DNA from: Burkholderiales bacterium
GTDB lineage: Bacteria; Pseudomonadota; Gammaproteobacteria; Burkholderiales; SG8-39
Direction: 5' to 3'
Assembly: GCA_919902965.1 (NCBI GenBank)
Contig: CAKKSJ010000236.1
Coordinates: 8,540-15,432, forward strand
Length of the DNA stretch: 6,893 bases
The position numbers and the translations under genes were made by a program. Shown here one piece after another: positions 1 to 6,056 of this stretch (positions are counted from its first letter, which is position 1; every line of letters starts with the position of its first letter). Below the pieces are notes generated by a model. It saw nothing but the letters and a program-made list of their open reading frames with translations, was not told where the DNA came from and searched no databases.

Positions 1-10
1 GGACTTGCCG

Positions 11-34
11 CCTGTTTGATATCTGTCAAACAGG
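11..34. promoter_or_regulatory. Inverted repeat with FNR/Anr-like box upstream of the lipid cluster
   Basis: Two perfect 9-base arms, CCTGTTTGA (11-19) and TCAAACAGG (26-34), surround a 6-base centre. Within them, 16-29 reads TTGAT-ATCT-GTCAA, which matches 9 of 10 specified bases of the FNR/Anr consensus TTGAT-N4-ATCAA. Its centre is 22.5. A weak -10-like hexamer, TAACCT (51-56), would give a transcript start near 64, placing the box at about -41.5, the usual position for class II activation by FNR-type proteins. The -10 matches consensus at only 3 of 6 positions, so the promoter half is weak. The repeat could instead be a terminator stem for a gene left of the window, but it is followed by GAGAGCC rather than a T-run. 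Binding by an FNR-family regulator is inference. Confidence 0.4.
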
Positions 35-120
35 GAGAGCCATGGCGGTGTAACCTGAGCGACAAAGCAACAGTGAACCTGCGCGACGCGCTGGATCGGC
101 AATGCCCTGGCAGCCGGAAC

Positions 121-126
121 GAGGAG
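121..126 (+). promoter_or_regulatory. Ribosome binding site for the PmtA-like gene
   Basis: GAGGAG lies 7 bases before the TTG at 134. It decides the start of the methyltransferase, because no in-frame ATG stands before the conserved N-terminus and a downstream ATG would cut into the fold. Confidence 0.65.
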
Positions 127-133
127 AACATCC

Positions 134-826
134 TTGGACATTCAAGCGATAGAACAGGCCTACCGACGCTACGCGCGCTTTTACGACGCCTGCTTCGGCG
201 CGGTATTCCAGCCCGGCCGCAAGGCTATCGTCGACAGCATGGACTGCGACCCAGGCGAGCGGATATTGGAAGTCGGCGTGGGCACCGGGCTTTCCCTCCC
301 CCTGTATCCGCACGACGTGCGTGTCGTCGGCATCGATATTTCCCGCGACATGCTCGATCAGGCCCGCGCCCGGCGAGCACGCTGCGGGCTCGATCATCTG
401 GCTGCGCTAATGGTCATGGACGCCGAAAACATGGCGTTCGCGGACGACCGCTTCGACGCAGTGGTCGCCATGTATGTCGCCTCCGTGGTTCCGCATCCGG
501 AGCGTCTGGTGGACGAGATGCGCAGGGTGTGCAAGCCCGGCGGCCGGATATTCATGGTGAACCACTTTCACAGCCGCAATCCCGTCCTGGGCGGTGTCGA
601 ACGCCTGCTCGCGCCGCTGTCGAAACAACTCGGATTTCGCCCGAATTTCTCGCTGGACGATTTCCTTGGCGCAACCGGTCTGGACGTGAGGCGTACACAC
701 CAGGTGAATGTTTTCGGTTTTTCCACCGTGGTCGAGGCCAGAAACAACAAGCCTGTGATGGCCGAGGCCGAAAGCAAGGGGCGGGGCGCGGCCCAACGAT
801 TGGTGCCGGCGCTCGCGCCCTCCTGA
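134..826 (+). CDS. PmtA-like class I SAM-dependent methyltransferase
   Basis: This is a 230-residue soluble Rossmann-fold methyltransferase, probably acting on the head group of a membrane lipid. The SAM-binding motif I is ILEVGVGTG (44-52), followed by the acidic-loop region GIDIS (66-70), the MDAE motif (95-98) and CKPGGRIFMVNHF (133-145). The N-terminal AYRRYARFYD stretch, the FGAVF-PGRK segment (22-30) and the NHF signature resemble the small Rhodobacter-type phosphatidylethanolamine N-methyltransferase (PmtA), which makes phosphatidylcholine via mono- and dimethyl-PE. Its length is slightly above the roughly 200 residues of that family, because of a polar tail from about residue 205. The start is TTG at 134, supported by the GAGGAG site before it. 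A Cfa-family gene follows 137 bases downstream on the same strand, supporting a lipid role. UbiE-like or other small-molecule methyltransferases are possible alternatives. The methyltransferase class is nearly certain; the PE substrate is moderately supported. Confidence 0.8.
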   Translation: MDIQAIEQAYRRYARFYDACFGAVFQPGRKAIVDSMDCDPGERILEVGVGTGLSLPLYPHDVRVVGIDISRDMLDQARARRARCGLDHLAALMVMDAENMAFADDRFDAVVAMYVASVVPHPERLVDEMRRVCKPGGRIFMVNHFHSRNPVLGGVERLLAPLSKQLGFRPNFSLDDFLGATGLDVRRTHQVNVFGFSTVVEARNNKPVMAEAESKGRGAAQRLVPALAPS

Positions 827-963
827 GCGCAGACGCAGGACATTCGGCACGGAGGCAGGCCGTATACCGAAAGTAATAATTGACCAGACAGGGTGGTTGC
901 GTGGCGGCGCAGGTGTCCGACGCTCAACCGACTAAGAGCAGGCAACGATTGCGAGGTGTCAGC
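827..963 (+). promoter_or_regulatory. Intergenic spacer with weak possible promoter before cfa
   Basis: This 137-base gap separates the methyltransferase from the Cfa-family gene. The best promoter-like pair is GAGGCA (852-857, 3 of 6) and AATAAT (875-880, 5 of 6) with a 17-base spacer, so a separate cfa promoter is possible but weakly supported. An in-frame TTG at 880 would extend Cfa by 28 residues, but it has no good ribosome binding site. No terminator hairpin with a T-run was seen, so read-through from the first gene is plausible. Confidence 0.25.
953..958 (+). promoter_or_regulatory. Ribosome binding site for the Cfa-family gene
   Basis: GAGGTG lies 5 bases before the ATG at 964. It selects this ATG over the in-frame TTG at 880. 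Confidence 0.6.
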
Positions 964-2250
964 ATGAGCCAGGAACAAAACGAAGCTTTCGCCAAACCGA
1001 CGGTCAACGGGAACAGGTTCGCAGCGCGCCGGATCGAGTTGCCCCCGATACTGGGCAACAAGGTCTACTCCGCCGAAAAGCTGCTGCTCGCGCGGATGAT
1101 GGAAATACTCGGCAGTCCGCCACTGGATCTCGAATTGTGGGACGGGCAGGAAATCGCCAGCTCCAGGCGTCCACCGGTGGCGCGGATTCTGATTCGCGAC
1201 CGCGGCGCTTTGCTGAAACTGCTGGCCAATGCCGAGCTCGGATTCGGTGAAATGTACGCCGAGGATCGCATCGAGGTGCAGGGCGATCTGGTCGATTGCA
1301 TTGAAGCGATATATCGCGCGCTGCCGCGAACCGAGCACGGCCTGATCGGGCAAATGCTGTTGGCGCCGTTCAGCGCGCCGCTGCGCAATACCCTGCCCAG
1401 GGCGCGGCGCAACATTCACCACCATTACGATATCGGCAACGACTTCTACAAGCTCTGGCTCGACCGGGAGATGGTGTATACCTGCGCCTATTTTTCTGAT
1501 CCGGCGATGGACCTGGAGCAGGCGCAAGCGGCGAAACTCGACTATGTGTGCCGCAAGCTGCGCCTCGCGCGCGGCGAAACGGTGCTCGAGACCGGCTGCG
1601 GCTGGGGCGCACTGGCATTGCACATGGCCAGACACCACGGCGTAATCGTCAAAGCCTACAACATATCCGAAGAGCAGATCGCTTACGCGCGCAAAAGCGC
1701 GCTCGCGCAAGGCCTGGAAGGCAGGGTGGAATTCATCGAGGACGACTACCGCAACGCGCGCGGGGACTTCGATGCCTTCGTGTCAGTCGGCATGCTCGAA
1801 CATGTGGGGATCGACCAGTACCAGGCCCTGGGGACCGTCATAGAGCGCAATCTCAAGGATGCGGGCCGCGGACTCATCCATTCCATCGGCAGGGACAGGC
1901 CCGCTCCGACGACTCCCTGGATAGAGCGCAATATTTTTCCCGGCGCCTGTCCGCCCAGCCTGTCGCAGATGACGCAGATCTTCGAGCCTTTCGGTTTTTC
2001 CGTGCTGGATGTGGAGAATCTGCGGCTGCATTATGCGAAGACGCTGGAACACTGGCTCAGCCGCTATGAAGCCAGTATTGAATCCGTGACGCAAATGTTC
2101 GATCCTGAATTCGTGCGCGCATGGCGGCTCTACCTGTCCGGTTCCCTCGCCGCATTCAGGTCCGGGGACATGCAGCTGTTCCAGGTGAGCTTTGCCCGCT
2201 CCGGAAATAACGCGATCCCCTGGACCAGGCACCATCTGTACGCGTCCTGA
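964..2250 (+). CDS. cfa: Cyclopropane-fatty-acyl-phospholipid synthase family protein
   Basis: This 428-residue Cfa-family enzyme transfers a methyl/methylene unit from S-adenosylmethionine to the double bond of unsaturated acyl chains in membrane phospholipids. An N-terminal domain (about 1-145) precedes the catalytic domain, which opens with HHHYDIGNDFYKLWLD (152-167). SAM motif I is VLETGCGWG (207-215). The residues matching the E. coli Cfa active site and bicarbonate site are all present: Cys174 (YTCAYF), Glu279 (MLEHVG), His306 and Ile308 (IHSIG), and Tyr357 (LHYAKTL). The C-terminus has the family's LSGSLAAFRSGDMQLFQV stretch. It is about 45 residues longer than E. coli Cfa. The ATG at 964 is preferred because GAGGTG precedes it. 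The next gene starts 9 bases after the stop, suggesting an operon. The intact bicarbonate site favours true cyclopropanation, but a methyl-branching relative cannot be excluded from sequence alone. Confidence 0.93.
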   Translation: MSQEQNEAFAKPTVNGNRFAARRIELPPILGNKVYSAEKLLLARMMEILGSPPLDLELWDGQEIASSRRPPVARILIRDRGALLKLLANAELGFGEMYAEDRIEVQGDLVDCIEAIYRALPRTEHGLIGQMLLAPFSAPLRNTLPRARRNIHHHYDIGNDFYKLWLDREMVYTCAYFSDPAMDLEQAQAAKLDYVCRKLRLARGETVLETGCGWGALALHMARHHGVIVKAYNISEEQIAYARKSALAQGLEGRVEFIEDDYRNARGDFDAFVSVGMLEHVGIDQYQALGTVIERNLKDAGRGLIHSIGRDRPAPTTPWIERNIFPGACPPSLSQMTQIFEPFGFSVLDVENLRLHYAKTLEHWLSRYEASIESVTQMFDPEFVRAWRLYLSGSLAAFRSGDMQLFQVSFARSGNNAIPWTRHHLYAS

Positions 2251-2259
2251 AACACCCCG

Positions 2260-3378
2260 ATGGATACCTGTGACGCGCTCGTAGTCGGGGGCGGCCCTGC
2301 GGGTTCATCCTGTGCCTGGAAACTGCGCCAGCACGGCCTGGCTGTGACCATACTGGACAAGGCCCGGTTCCCCAGGGATAAGGTCTGCGCCGGCTGGATT
2401 ACGCCCGCAGTGGTGCAGACGCTGCAACTCGATACCGCGGCCTATGCCAGTGCACGCGTGCTGCAGCCGATTACGGCTTTTCGCACCGGACTTATACACG
2501 GCGGCGAGCTGGAAACCCGCTACCCGAGCGCGGTCAGCTTCGGCATACGCCGCTGCGAGTTTGATCACTATCTGTTGCAACGCTCGGGCGCGCGCACCCG
2601 CCTCGGCGAGGGGCTGAAATCCCTGCAGAGGCGCGGCAGGCTATGGATAGTCAACGACGCCATCGAGACGCCGCTGCTCGTCGGCGCGGGGGGGCATTTC
2701 TGCCCGGTGGCCCGATCGCTGGGGGCGAAGCTGGGCGCGAGCGAAGCCGCAGTGACGGCGAAGGAAATCGAGTTCGAGATGGATGCGCAGCAGCTCGCCG
2801 CCTGTCCTGTTCGCGCGGACACTCCGGAGCTCTATTTTTGCCGGGATCTGAATGGCTACGGCTGGTGCCTGCGCAAAGGCAATTATCTCAATATCGGCTT
2901 GGGCCGGGCCGGGCATGAGGGGCTTGCGGAACAACTTCGGGACTTTTGCGATTTCCTCAGGCAGCGCGGCAGAATTCCCGGGAACATCCCTGAACGGTTT
3001 CACGGCCACGCCTATCTTCTGCGCGGAATTTCGCGGCGCACGCTGCTGGCTGACGGCGTATTGCTCATCGGCGACGCCGCCGGCCTGGCTTATCCGCAAA
3101 GCGGGGAAGGGATAAGGCCGGCAGTTGAATCCGGCCTGATCGCGGCTGCCATCGTCGCGGCAGCAGGCGGGGATTACTGCGAGCAGCGCCTGCAGGGGTA
3201 TCGTGAGCGACTAAATGCGCGCTTCGGAACCGACGCGAGCCCCGGCGCAGACAGGGTTCCCGGCTTCCTGCGCAAGCGGCTTGCACAGGCGCTGATGGGA
3301 AACCGCTGGGCTACCCGCCGCGTGGTGCTGGAGCGCTGGTTCCTGCGCGCGCAGCAGCCGTTATTGGACCAGGCCTAG
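2260..3378 (+). CDS. FAD-dependent oxidoreductase, geranylgeranyl-reductase superfamily
   Basis: This is a 372-residue flavoprotein. The N-terminal dinucleotide-binding motif is VVGGGPAG (8-15), with Asp33 at the end of the second strand for the FAD ribose. PRDKVCAGW (38-46) corresponds to the PRDKxCGG motif of geranylgeranyl reductases. GAGGHFCPVAR (142-152) is the mid-domain flavin motif. The second FAD motif is LLIGDAAG (268-275), followed by SGEGIRPAVESG (281-292). The substrate-site motif YxWxFP of geranylgeranyl reductases appears as YGWCLR (200-205), so its Phe-Pro is lost. No membrane segment or signal peptide is evident. Family members reduce double bonds in isoprenoid or lipid chains; others are hydroxylases or halogenases. 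The gene follows cfa by 9 bases with no clear Shine-Dalgarno, so it is probably translated by coupling. Its 3' end overlaps rph convergently by 18 bases. The substrate is unknown; a lipid alkene is an inference from its neighbours. Confidence 0.85.
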   Translation: MDTCDALVVGGGPAGSSCAWKLRQHGLAVTILDKARFPRDKVCAGWITPAVVQTLQLDTAAYASARVLQPITAFRTGLIHGGELETRYPSAVSFGIRRCEFDHYLLQRSGARTRLGEGLKSLQRRGRLWIVNDAIETPLLVGAGGHFCPVARSLGAKLGASEAAVTAKEIEFEMDAQQLAACPVRADTPELYFCRDLNGYGWCLRKGNYLNIGLGRAGHEGLAEQLRDFCDFLRQRGRIPGNIPERFHGHAYLLRGISRRTLLADGVLLIGDAAGLAYPQSGEGIRPAVESGLIAAAIVAAAGGDYCEQRLQGYRERLNARFGTDASPGADRVPGFLRKRLAQALMGNRWATRRVVLERWFLRAQQPLLDQA

Positions 3379-4086
3379 GGCCTGTTTCTGCATGGCGATG
3401 AGCTGCGCGATGCCGTTCTGCGCGAGCCCCAGCAGTGCGCCCATTTCCTCGCGCGAGAACGGTGCGCCTTCGGCTGTCCCCTGCACTTCGACAAAGCCAC
3501 CCGCTCCCGTCATCACCACATTCATGTCGGTATCGCAGGCCGAATCTTCGGCGTAATCGAGGTCCAGCACCGCTACGCCCTGATAGACGCCGACCGATAC
3601 TGCCGCAACGAATTCGCGCAGCGGCGTGCTTGCGATCAGGCCGCGCCGCAGCAGTAGCGTGACTGCATCGTGCACGGCCACGTAGGCGCCGGTGATGCTC
3701 GCGGTGCGCGTGCCGCCATCGGCCTGGATCACATCGCAGTCCACCTTGACGGTGCGCTCCCCCAGCAGCGATAGATCGGCCACTGCGCGCAGGCTGCGTC
3801 CGATCAGGCGTTGGATTTCCAGCGTGCGGCCCGACTGTTTGCCGCGCGCGGCTTCGCGGTCGGTGCGGGTGTTGGTGGCGCGCGGCAACATGCCGTACTC
3901 GGCCGTGAGCCAGCCGCGGCCCTGGCCGCGCAGAAATCCCGGCACTTTTTCCTCCACGCTGGCGGTGCACAACACCTTGGTGTCGCCGAACTCCACCAGT
4001 ACGGAACCCTCGGCGTGTTTGGTGAAATTGCGGGTGATGCGTATGTCGCGCAAGGCATCGAAACTGCGATTGCTAGGTCTTGTCAT
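3361..4086 (-). CDS. rph: Ribonuclease PH
   Basis: RNase PH is a phosphate-dependent 3'-to-5' exoribonuclease that trims tRNA precursors and can degrade structured RNA; it works as a ring-shaped hexamer in the cytoplasm. The 241-residue protein is full length for the family. Visible signatures are RGWLTAEYGMLPRAT (57-71), the Arg-rich phosphate site RTLEIQRLIGR (87-97), DCDVIQADGGTRTASI (116-131) and DYAEDSACDTDMNVV (177-191), whose Asp181 and Asp187 fit the catalytic metal-binding acids. AGAAGG on the - strand (4094-4099) lies 7 bases before the ATG. The start overlaps the end of the PP2C gene by 14 bases, so the ribosome binding site sits inside that gene and translational coupling is likely. 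In many relatives rdgB and hemW follow rph; here a convergent lipid gene takes that place. There is no sign of the frameshift known from E. coli K-12 rph. Confidence 0.97.
   Translation of the reverse strand: MTRPSNRSFDALRDIRITRNFTKHAEGSVLVEFGDTKVLCTASVEEKVPGFLRGQGRGWLTAEYGMLPRATNTRTDREAARGKQSGRTLEIQRLIGRSLRAVADLSLLGERTVKVDCDVIQADGGTRTASITGAYVAVHDAVTLLLRRGLIASTPLREFVAAVSVGVYQGVAVLDLDYAEDSACDTDMNVVMTGAGGFVEVQGTAEGAPFSREEMGALLGLAQNGIAQLIAMQKQALGLVQ
3370..3388. terminator. Small hairpin in the convergent gene overlap, possible terminator
   Basis: CAGGCC (3370-3375) and GGCCTG (3379-3384) form a perfect 6-base-pair GC-rich stem. The loop is exactly TAG, the stop codon of the FAD oxidoreductase. 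TTTCT follows on the + strand, giving a short intrinsic-terminator-like shape for the left operon. On the - strand the same hairpin lies in the last codons of rph and is followed by GTCCAATAA, which is a poor terminator tail. The short stem and weak T-run keep confidence low. Confidence 0.35.
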
Positions 4087-4993
4087 GGTTCTGCCTTCTA
4101 ATTGTGTTGCGTATCCTGGCTATGGCGCGTTCGATTTCTTCGTCGGAGAGGCAATCGTTCTGCGCCTCGGCGGCGCTAGTTTTCCCCGCTGGGGGCGGCG
4201 CGACTACGCCGGCCAAGGTCGTAGCCGGAGTCCCTGCCCGGAACGCTCGCGCAGCTGGTCCTTCCCAGGTCAAGGCTACCACCGAGATATTGTCGCACTC
4301 GCGACCGGCACGCCGTTGCGCATCGTCCAGCAGCTCCGGAATACCCCGCATGATGCCCATATTCAGCACCGCGCTGCTGATTATTTTGCCCGACAGCGGA
4401 CCCCACAGTCCGTCCGTGCACAAAATCAGGCTGTCGCCGGTGTTAAGCCGCGTACCCTCCGACAGGTCCACCCGCGGCAGTCCTTGCGATCCCAGGCAGT
4501 TGAAAATCCGGTTGCGGTCCGGGTGCGCGGCTACTGCCTCCTCGCGTACGCGTCCGCTGTCTATCAGTTGCTGCACCAGGGAATGGTCCCTGGTCTGCGC
4601 CAGGATTCTGCCCGCGCGGATGTGGTACAGGCGCGAGTCGCCTGCGTGCGCCCAGCAGGCGGTGTCGTCCTGCACGATGCAGGCGACGCAGGTGGTGCGC
4701 GGCGATTCCGGCAGCCCGCTCTCCCCGGCATTGCGGACGATCGCGCGGTGGGCTGCGGTGATCGTACGCTGCAGGAACGAACGCGGATCGTCCAGGCGGG
4801 GTGTGGCTTCGCGCCGAAATGCCGCGCTGATGTGCTGCATCGCGATGTCGGCCGCCAGCTCGCCGCGCAAATGCCCGCCCATGCCGTCCGCGACCAGCAT
4901 CAGCACTGCGTCCCGGCTGTAGCAGTAGGCGATGCGATCCTGGTTGGACTTGCGCGTCCCGCGCCGGCTCTCCTGGTAGATTGAGAATTGCAT
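4073..4993 (-). CDS. PP2C-family Ser/Thr protein phosphatase
   Basis: This is a 306-residue metal-dependent phosphatase predicted to remove phosphate from Ser/Thr residues, most likely on the neighbouring kinase and its targets. The PP2C motifs appear in order: SNQD with Asp19, VADGMGG with Asp36-Gly37 (metal binding), HAGDSRLY (116-123), TRDHS (134-138), CTDGLW with Asp194, and DNIS with Asp234-Asn235. All expected metal ligands are present, so activity is likely. The catalytic domain ends near residue 242. A tail of about 60 residues follows: Ala/Pro-rich first, then a charged helix-like stretch beginning SDEEIERAI. No membrane helix is seen, so it is probably cytosolic. It starts 8 bases after the kinase stop without an obvious Shine-Dalgarno, which suggests coupling to the kinase, and it overlaps rph by 14 bases. 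Confidence 0.93.
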   Translation of the reverse strand: MQFSIYQESRRGTRKSNQDRIAYCYSRDAVLMLVADGMGGHLRGELAADIAMQHISAAFRREATPRLDDPRSFLQRTITAAHRAIVRNAGESGLPESPRTTCVACIVQDDTACWAHAGDSRLYHIRAGRILAQTRDHSLVQQLIDSGRVREEAVAAHPDRNRIFNCLGSQGLPRVDLSEGTRLNTGDSLILCTDGLWGPLSGKIISSAVLNMGIMRGIPELLDDAQRRAGRECDNISVVALTWEGPAARAFRAGTPATTLAGVVAPPPAGKTSAAEAQNDCLSDEEIERAIARIRNTIRRQNHDKT

Positions 4994-5001
4994 GATTCAA
5001 T

Positions 5002-5958
5002 TCATCGGCCGGGTCGCCAGTTGGCGAGTTTTTGCACCATGTCGCGAAAGCCCGCCGTGCGCGAGGTCAGCGAGGCGGACGGGTCGCGCTCGCGCAGCAG
5101 CACTTTTTGCAGCGCGAACACGCTTTGCGGCCGCCGCAGGTGATCCAGACGCAGGCACCAGTCTATGGTCTGGAGCAGTTGCTCGGAGTACTTGCCGGTC
5201 CACTGCTTTCTTGCCTGCACGTACCGGTCCTTGTCCAGGCGCTGGTCGGCGGGCGGCGGCATGCCTGCGGCGATGCATGAATACATGGTCGCGCCGACGC
5301 TGTAAATGTCGCTCCACGGCCCGAGCAGCCCGGGATTGCGGTATTGCTCGGGCGAGGCGAAGCCCGGCGTAAACATCGGGCTCAGGCGCGTCGTTTGTTC
5401 GGTGAGCGTCTGCCGCGCCGCGCCGAAATCGATCAGGACAGGGGAGCCGTCGTTGCGGATATAGATGTTGGCCGGCTTGATGTCCAGGTGCAGCAGCTTG
5501 TTCGTGTGCACTTCGCGCAGCCCGTTGAGCAGCTGGGTGATGACGCGGCGAATGTAGTCTTCCCTGATGCCGCCGCTCTGGCGCCGTATGTGCTCCTGCA
5601 GCGTGCGGCCGCGCTCGTAGCGCATCACCATGTACGCGGTTTCGTTGGCGCGGAAGAAATTCAGCACGCGCACGATGTTGCCGTGGGACAGGCCCGCGAG
5701 CGATTTGCCTTCTTCGAAAAAGCACTTCATTCCATAGCGGAAAGTGGCCAGGTCTTCCGCTGCGATCGCGGGCAGCACATCACCCTGCTTTCTGAGCGCG
5801 AGCGTAGCGGGCAGGTACTCCTTGATCGCCATCGGCACGTCGTTCTCGTCGTCGGCAAGATAGACGATGGAAAAGCCGCCGCAGGACAGCACCTCGCGGA
5901 TACGGTAGTTTTGCAGCTGATAACCGTCGGGGAGCGGCTGGTTGGCTTGCGTCGGCAT
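5002..5958 (-). CDS. Hanks-type Ser/Thr protein kinase
   Basis: This is a 318-residue single-domain bacterial Ser/Thr kinase. The ATP-binding loop is LSCGGFSIVY (24-33), and the ATP-anchoring lysine is Lys46 in AIKEY. The catalytic loop is HLDIKPAN (157-164) with Asp159; Leu replaces the usual Arg of HRD. The metal-binding DFG is 177-179, the activation-segment end is TPGFASPEQY (197-206) and the F-helix motif is WSDIYSVG (215-222). In the glycine loop, Ser25 and Ser30 replace the first and third glycines of GxGxxG. There is no transmembrane helix or extracellular sensor domain, so the kinase is predicted to be cytosolic. The frame is open for 62 further codons upstream, but ATG 5958 is chosen because the kinase fold begins just after it and GCAGG precedes it; the extension lies in the promoter region. 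It heads the operon with the phosphatase and rph. Its trigger and substrates are not evident. Confidence 0.92.
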   Translation of the reverse strand: MPTQANQPLPDGYQLQNYRIREVLSCGGFSIVYLADDENDVPMAIKEYLPATLALRKQGDVLPAIAAEDLATFRYGMKCFFEEGKSLAGLSHGNIVRVLNFFRANETAYMVMRYERGRTLQEHIRRQSGGIREDYIRRVITQLLNGLREVHTNKLLHLDIKPANIYIRNDGSPVLIDFGAARQTLTEQTTRLSPMFTPGFASPEQYRNPGLLGPWSDIYSVGATMYSCIAAGMPPPADQRLDKDRYVQARKQWTGKYSEQLLQTIDWCLRLDHLRRPQSVFALQKVLLRERDPSASLTSRTAGFRDMVQKLANWRPGR

Positions 5959-5964
5959 TGCGCG

Positions 5965-5969
5965 CCTGC
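5965..5969 (-). promoter_or_regulatory. Ribosome binding site for the kinase
   Basis: GCAGG on the - strand lies 6 bases before the ATG at 5958. It supports the shorter kinase start over the longer open frame reaching 6144. Confidence 0.45.
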
Positions 5970-6012
5970 GGCCTCTGTTATGATTGCAGTCAAGATGTCT
6001 GTGGCTGCGGGC

Positions 6013-6041
6013 ATTTTCGGTTCGCGGGCAGGCAATGTAAA
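6013..6041 (-). promoter_or_regulatory. Candidate sigma-70 promoter for the kinase-phosphatase-rph operon
   Basis: On the - strand, TTTACA (6041-6036, 5 of 6 matches to the -35 consensus) is followed by a 17-base spacer and GAAAAT (6018-6013, 4 of 6 matches to -10). The predicted start is near 6006, giving a leader of about 47 bases before the kinase ATG. Position and spacing are good, but the hexamers are imperfect. Confidence 0.45.
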
Positions 6042-6044
6042 GCG

Positions 6045-6056
6045 TATCTGCAGATA
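6045..6056. promoter_or_regulatory. Perfect 12-base palindrome in the divergent region
   Basis: TATCTGCAGATA is fully self-complementary. It lies just upstream of the candidate kinase -35 element, centred about 45 bases before the predicted start, which suits an activator site. It could also act on the divergent yicC. The binding protein is unknown, and a chance palindrome is possible. Confidence 0.3.

Noticed and set aside
42..53. Three-codon ATG-GCG-GTG-TAA mini-frame with a GGGAGA-like site before it
   Set aside because: It is too short to judge and would lie upstream of the transcript start implied by the FNR-like box. No leader-peptide features were seen.
16..876. 286-residue + strand frame covering the PmtA-like gene in another phase
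   Set aside because: The overlapping frame 134-826 has all the methyltransferase motifs and a good ribosome binding site. This one is Arg-rich and motif-free.
880..963. 28-codon extension of Cfa from TTG 880
   Set aside because: No good ribosome binding site precedes it, and the ATG at 964 has GAGGTG at correct spacing.
568..1710. 380-residue open frame on the - strand opposite the methyltransferase and cfa
   Set aside because: It crosses two real + strand genes and their spacer and shows no domain motifs.
3692..4984. 430-residue open frame on the + strand opposite the rph and phosphatase genes
   Set aside because: It lies antisense to two genes with clear family motifs. Its translation is Arg/Ala/Pro-rich with no recognisable domain, as expected for a shadow frame in GC-rich DNA.
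5980..5993. Second FNR-like sequence, ATGAT-TGCA-GTCAA, before the kinase
   Set aside because: It matches only 8 of 10 consensus bases, a level expected a few times by chance in this window, and its position does not fit activation of either divergent gene.
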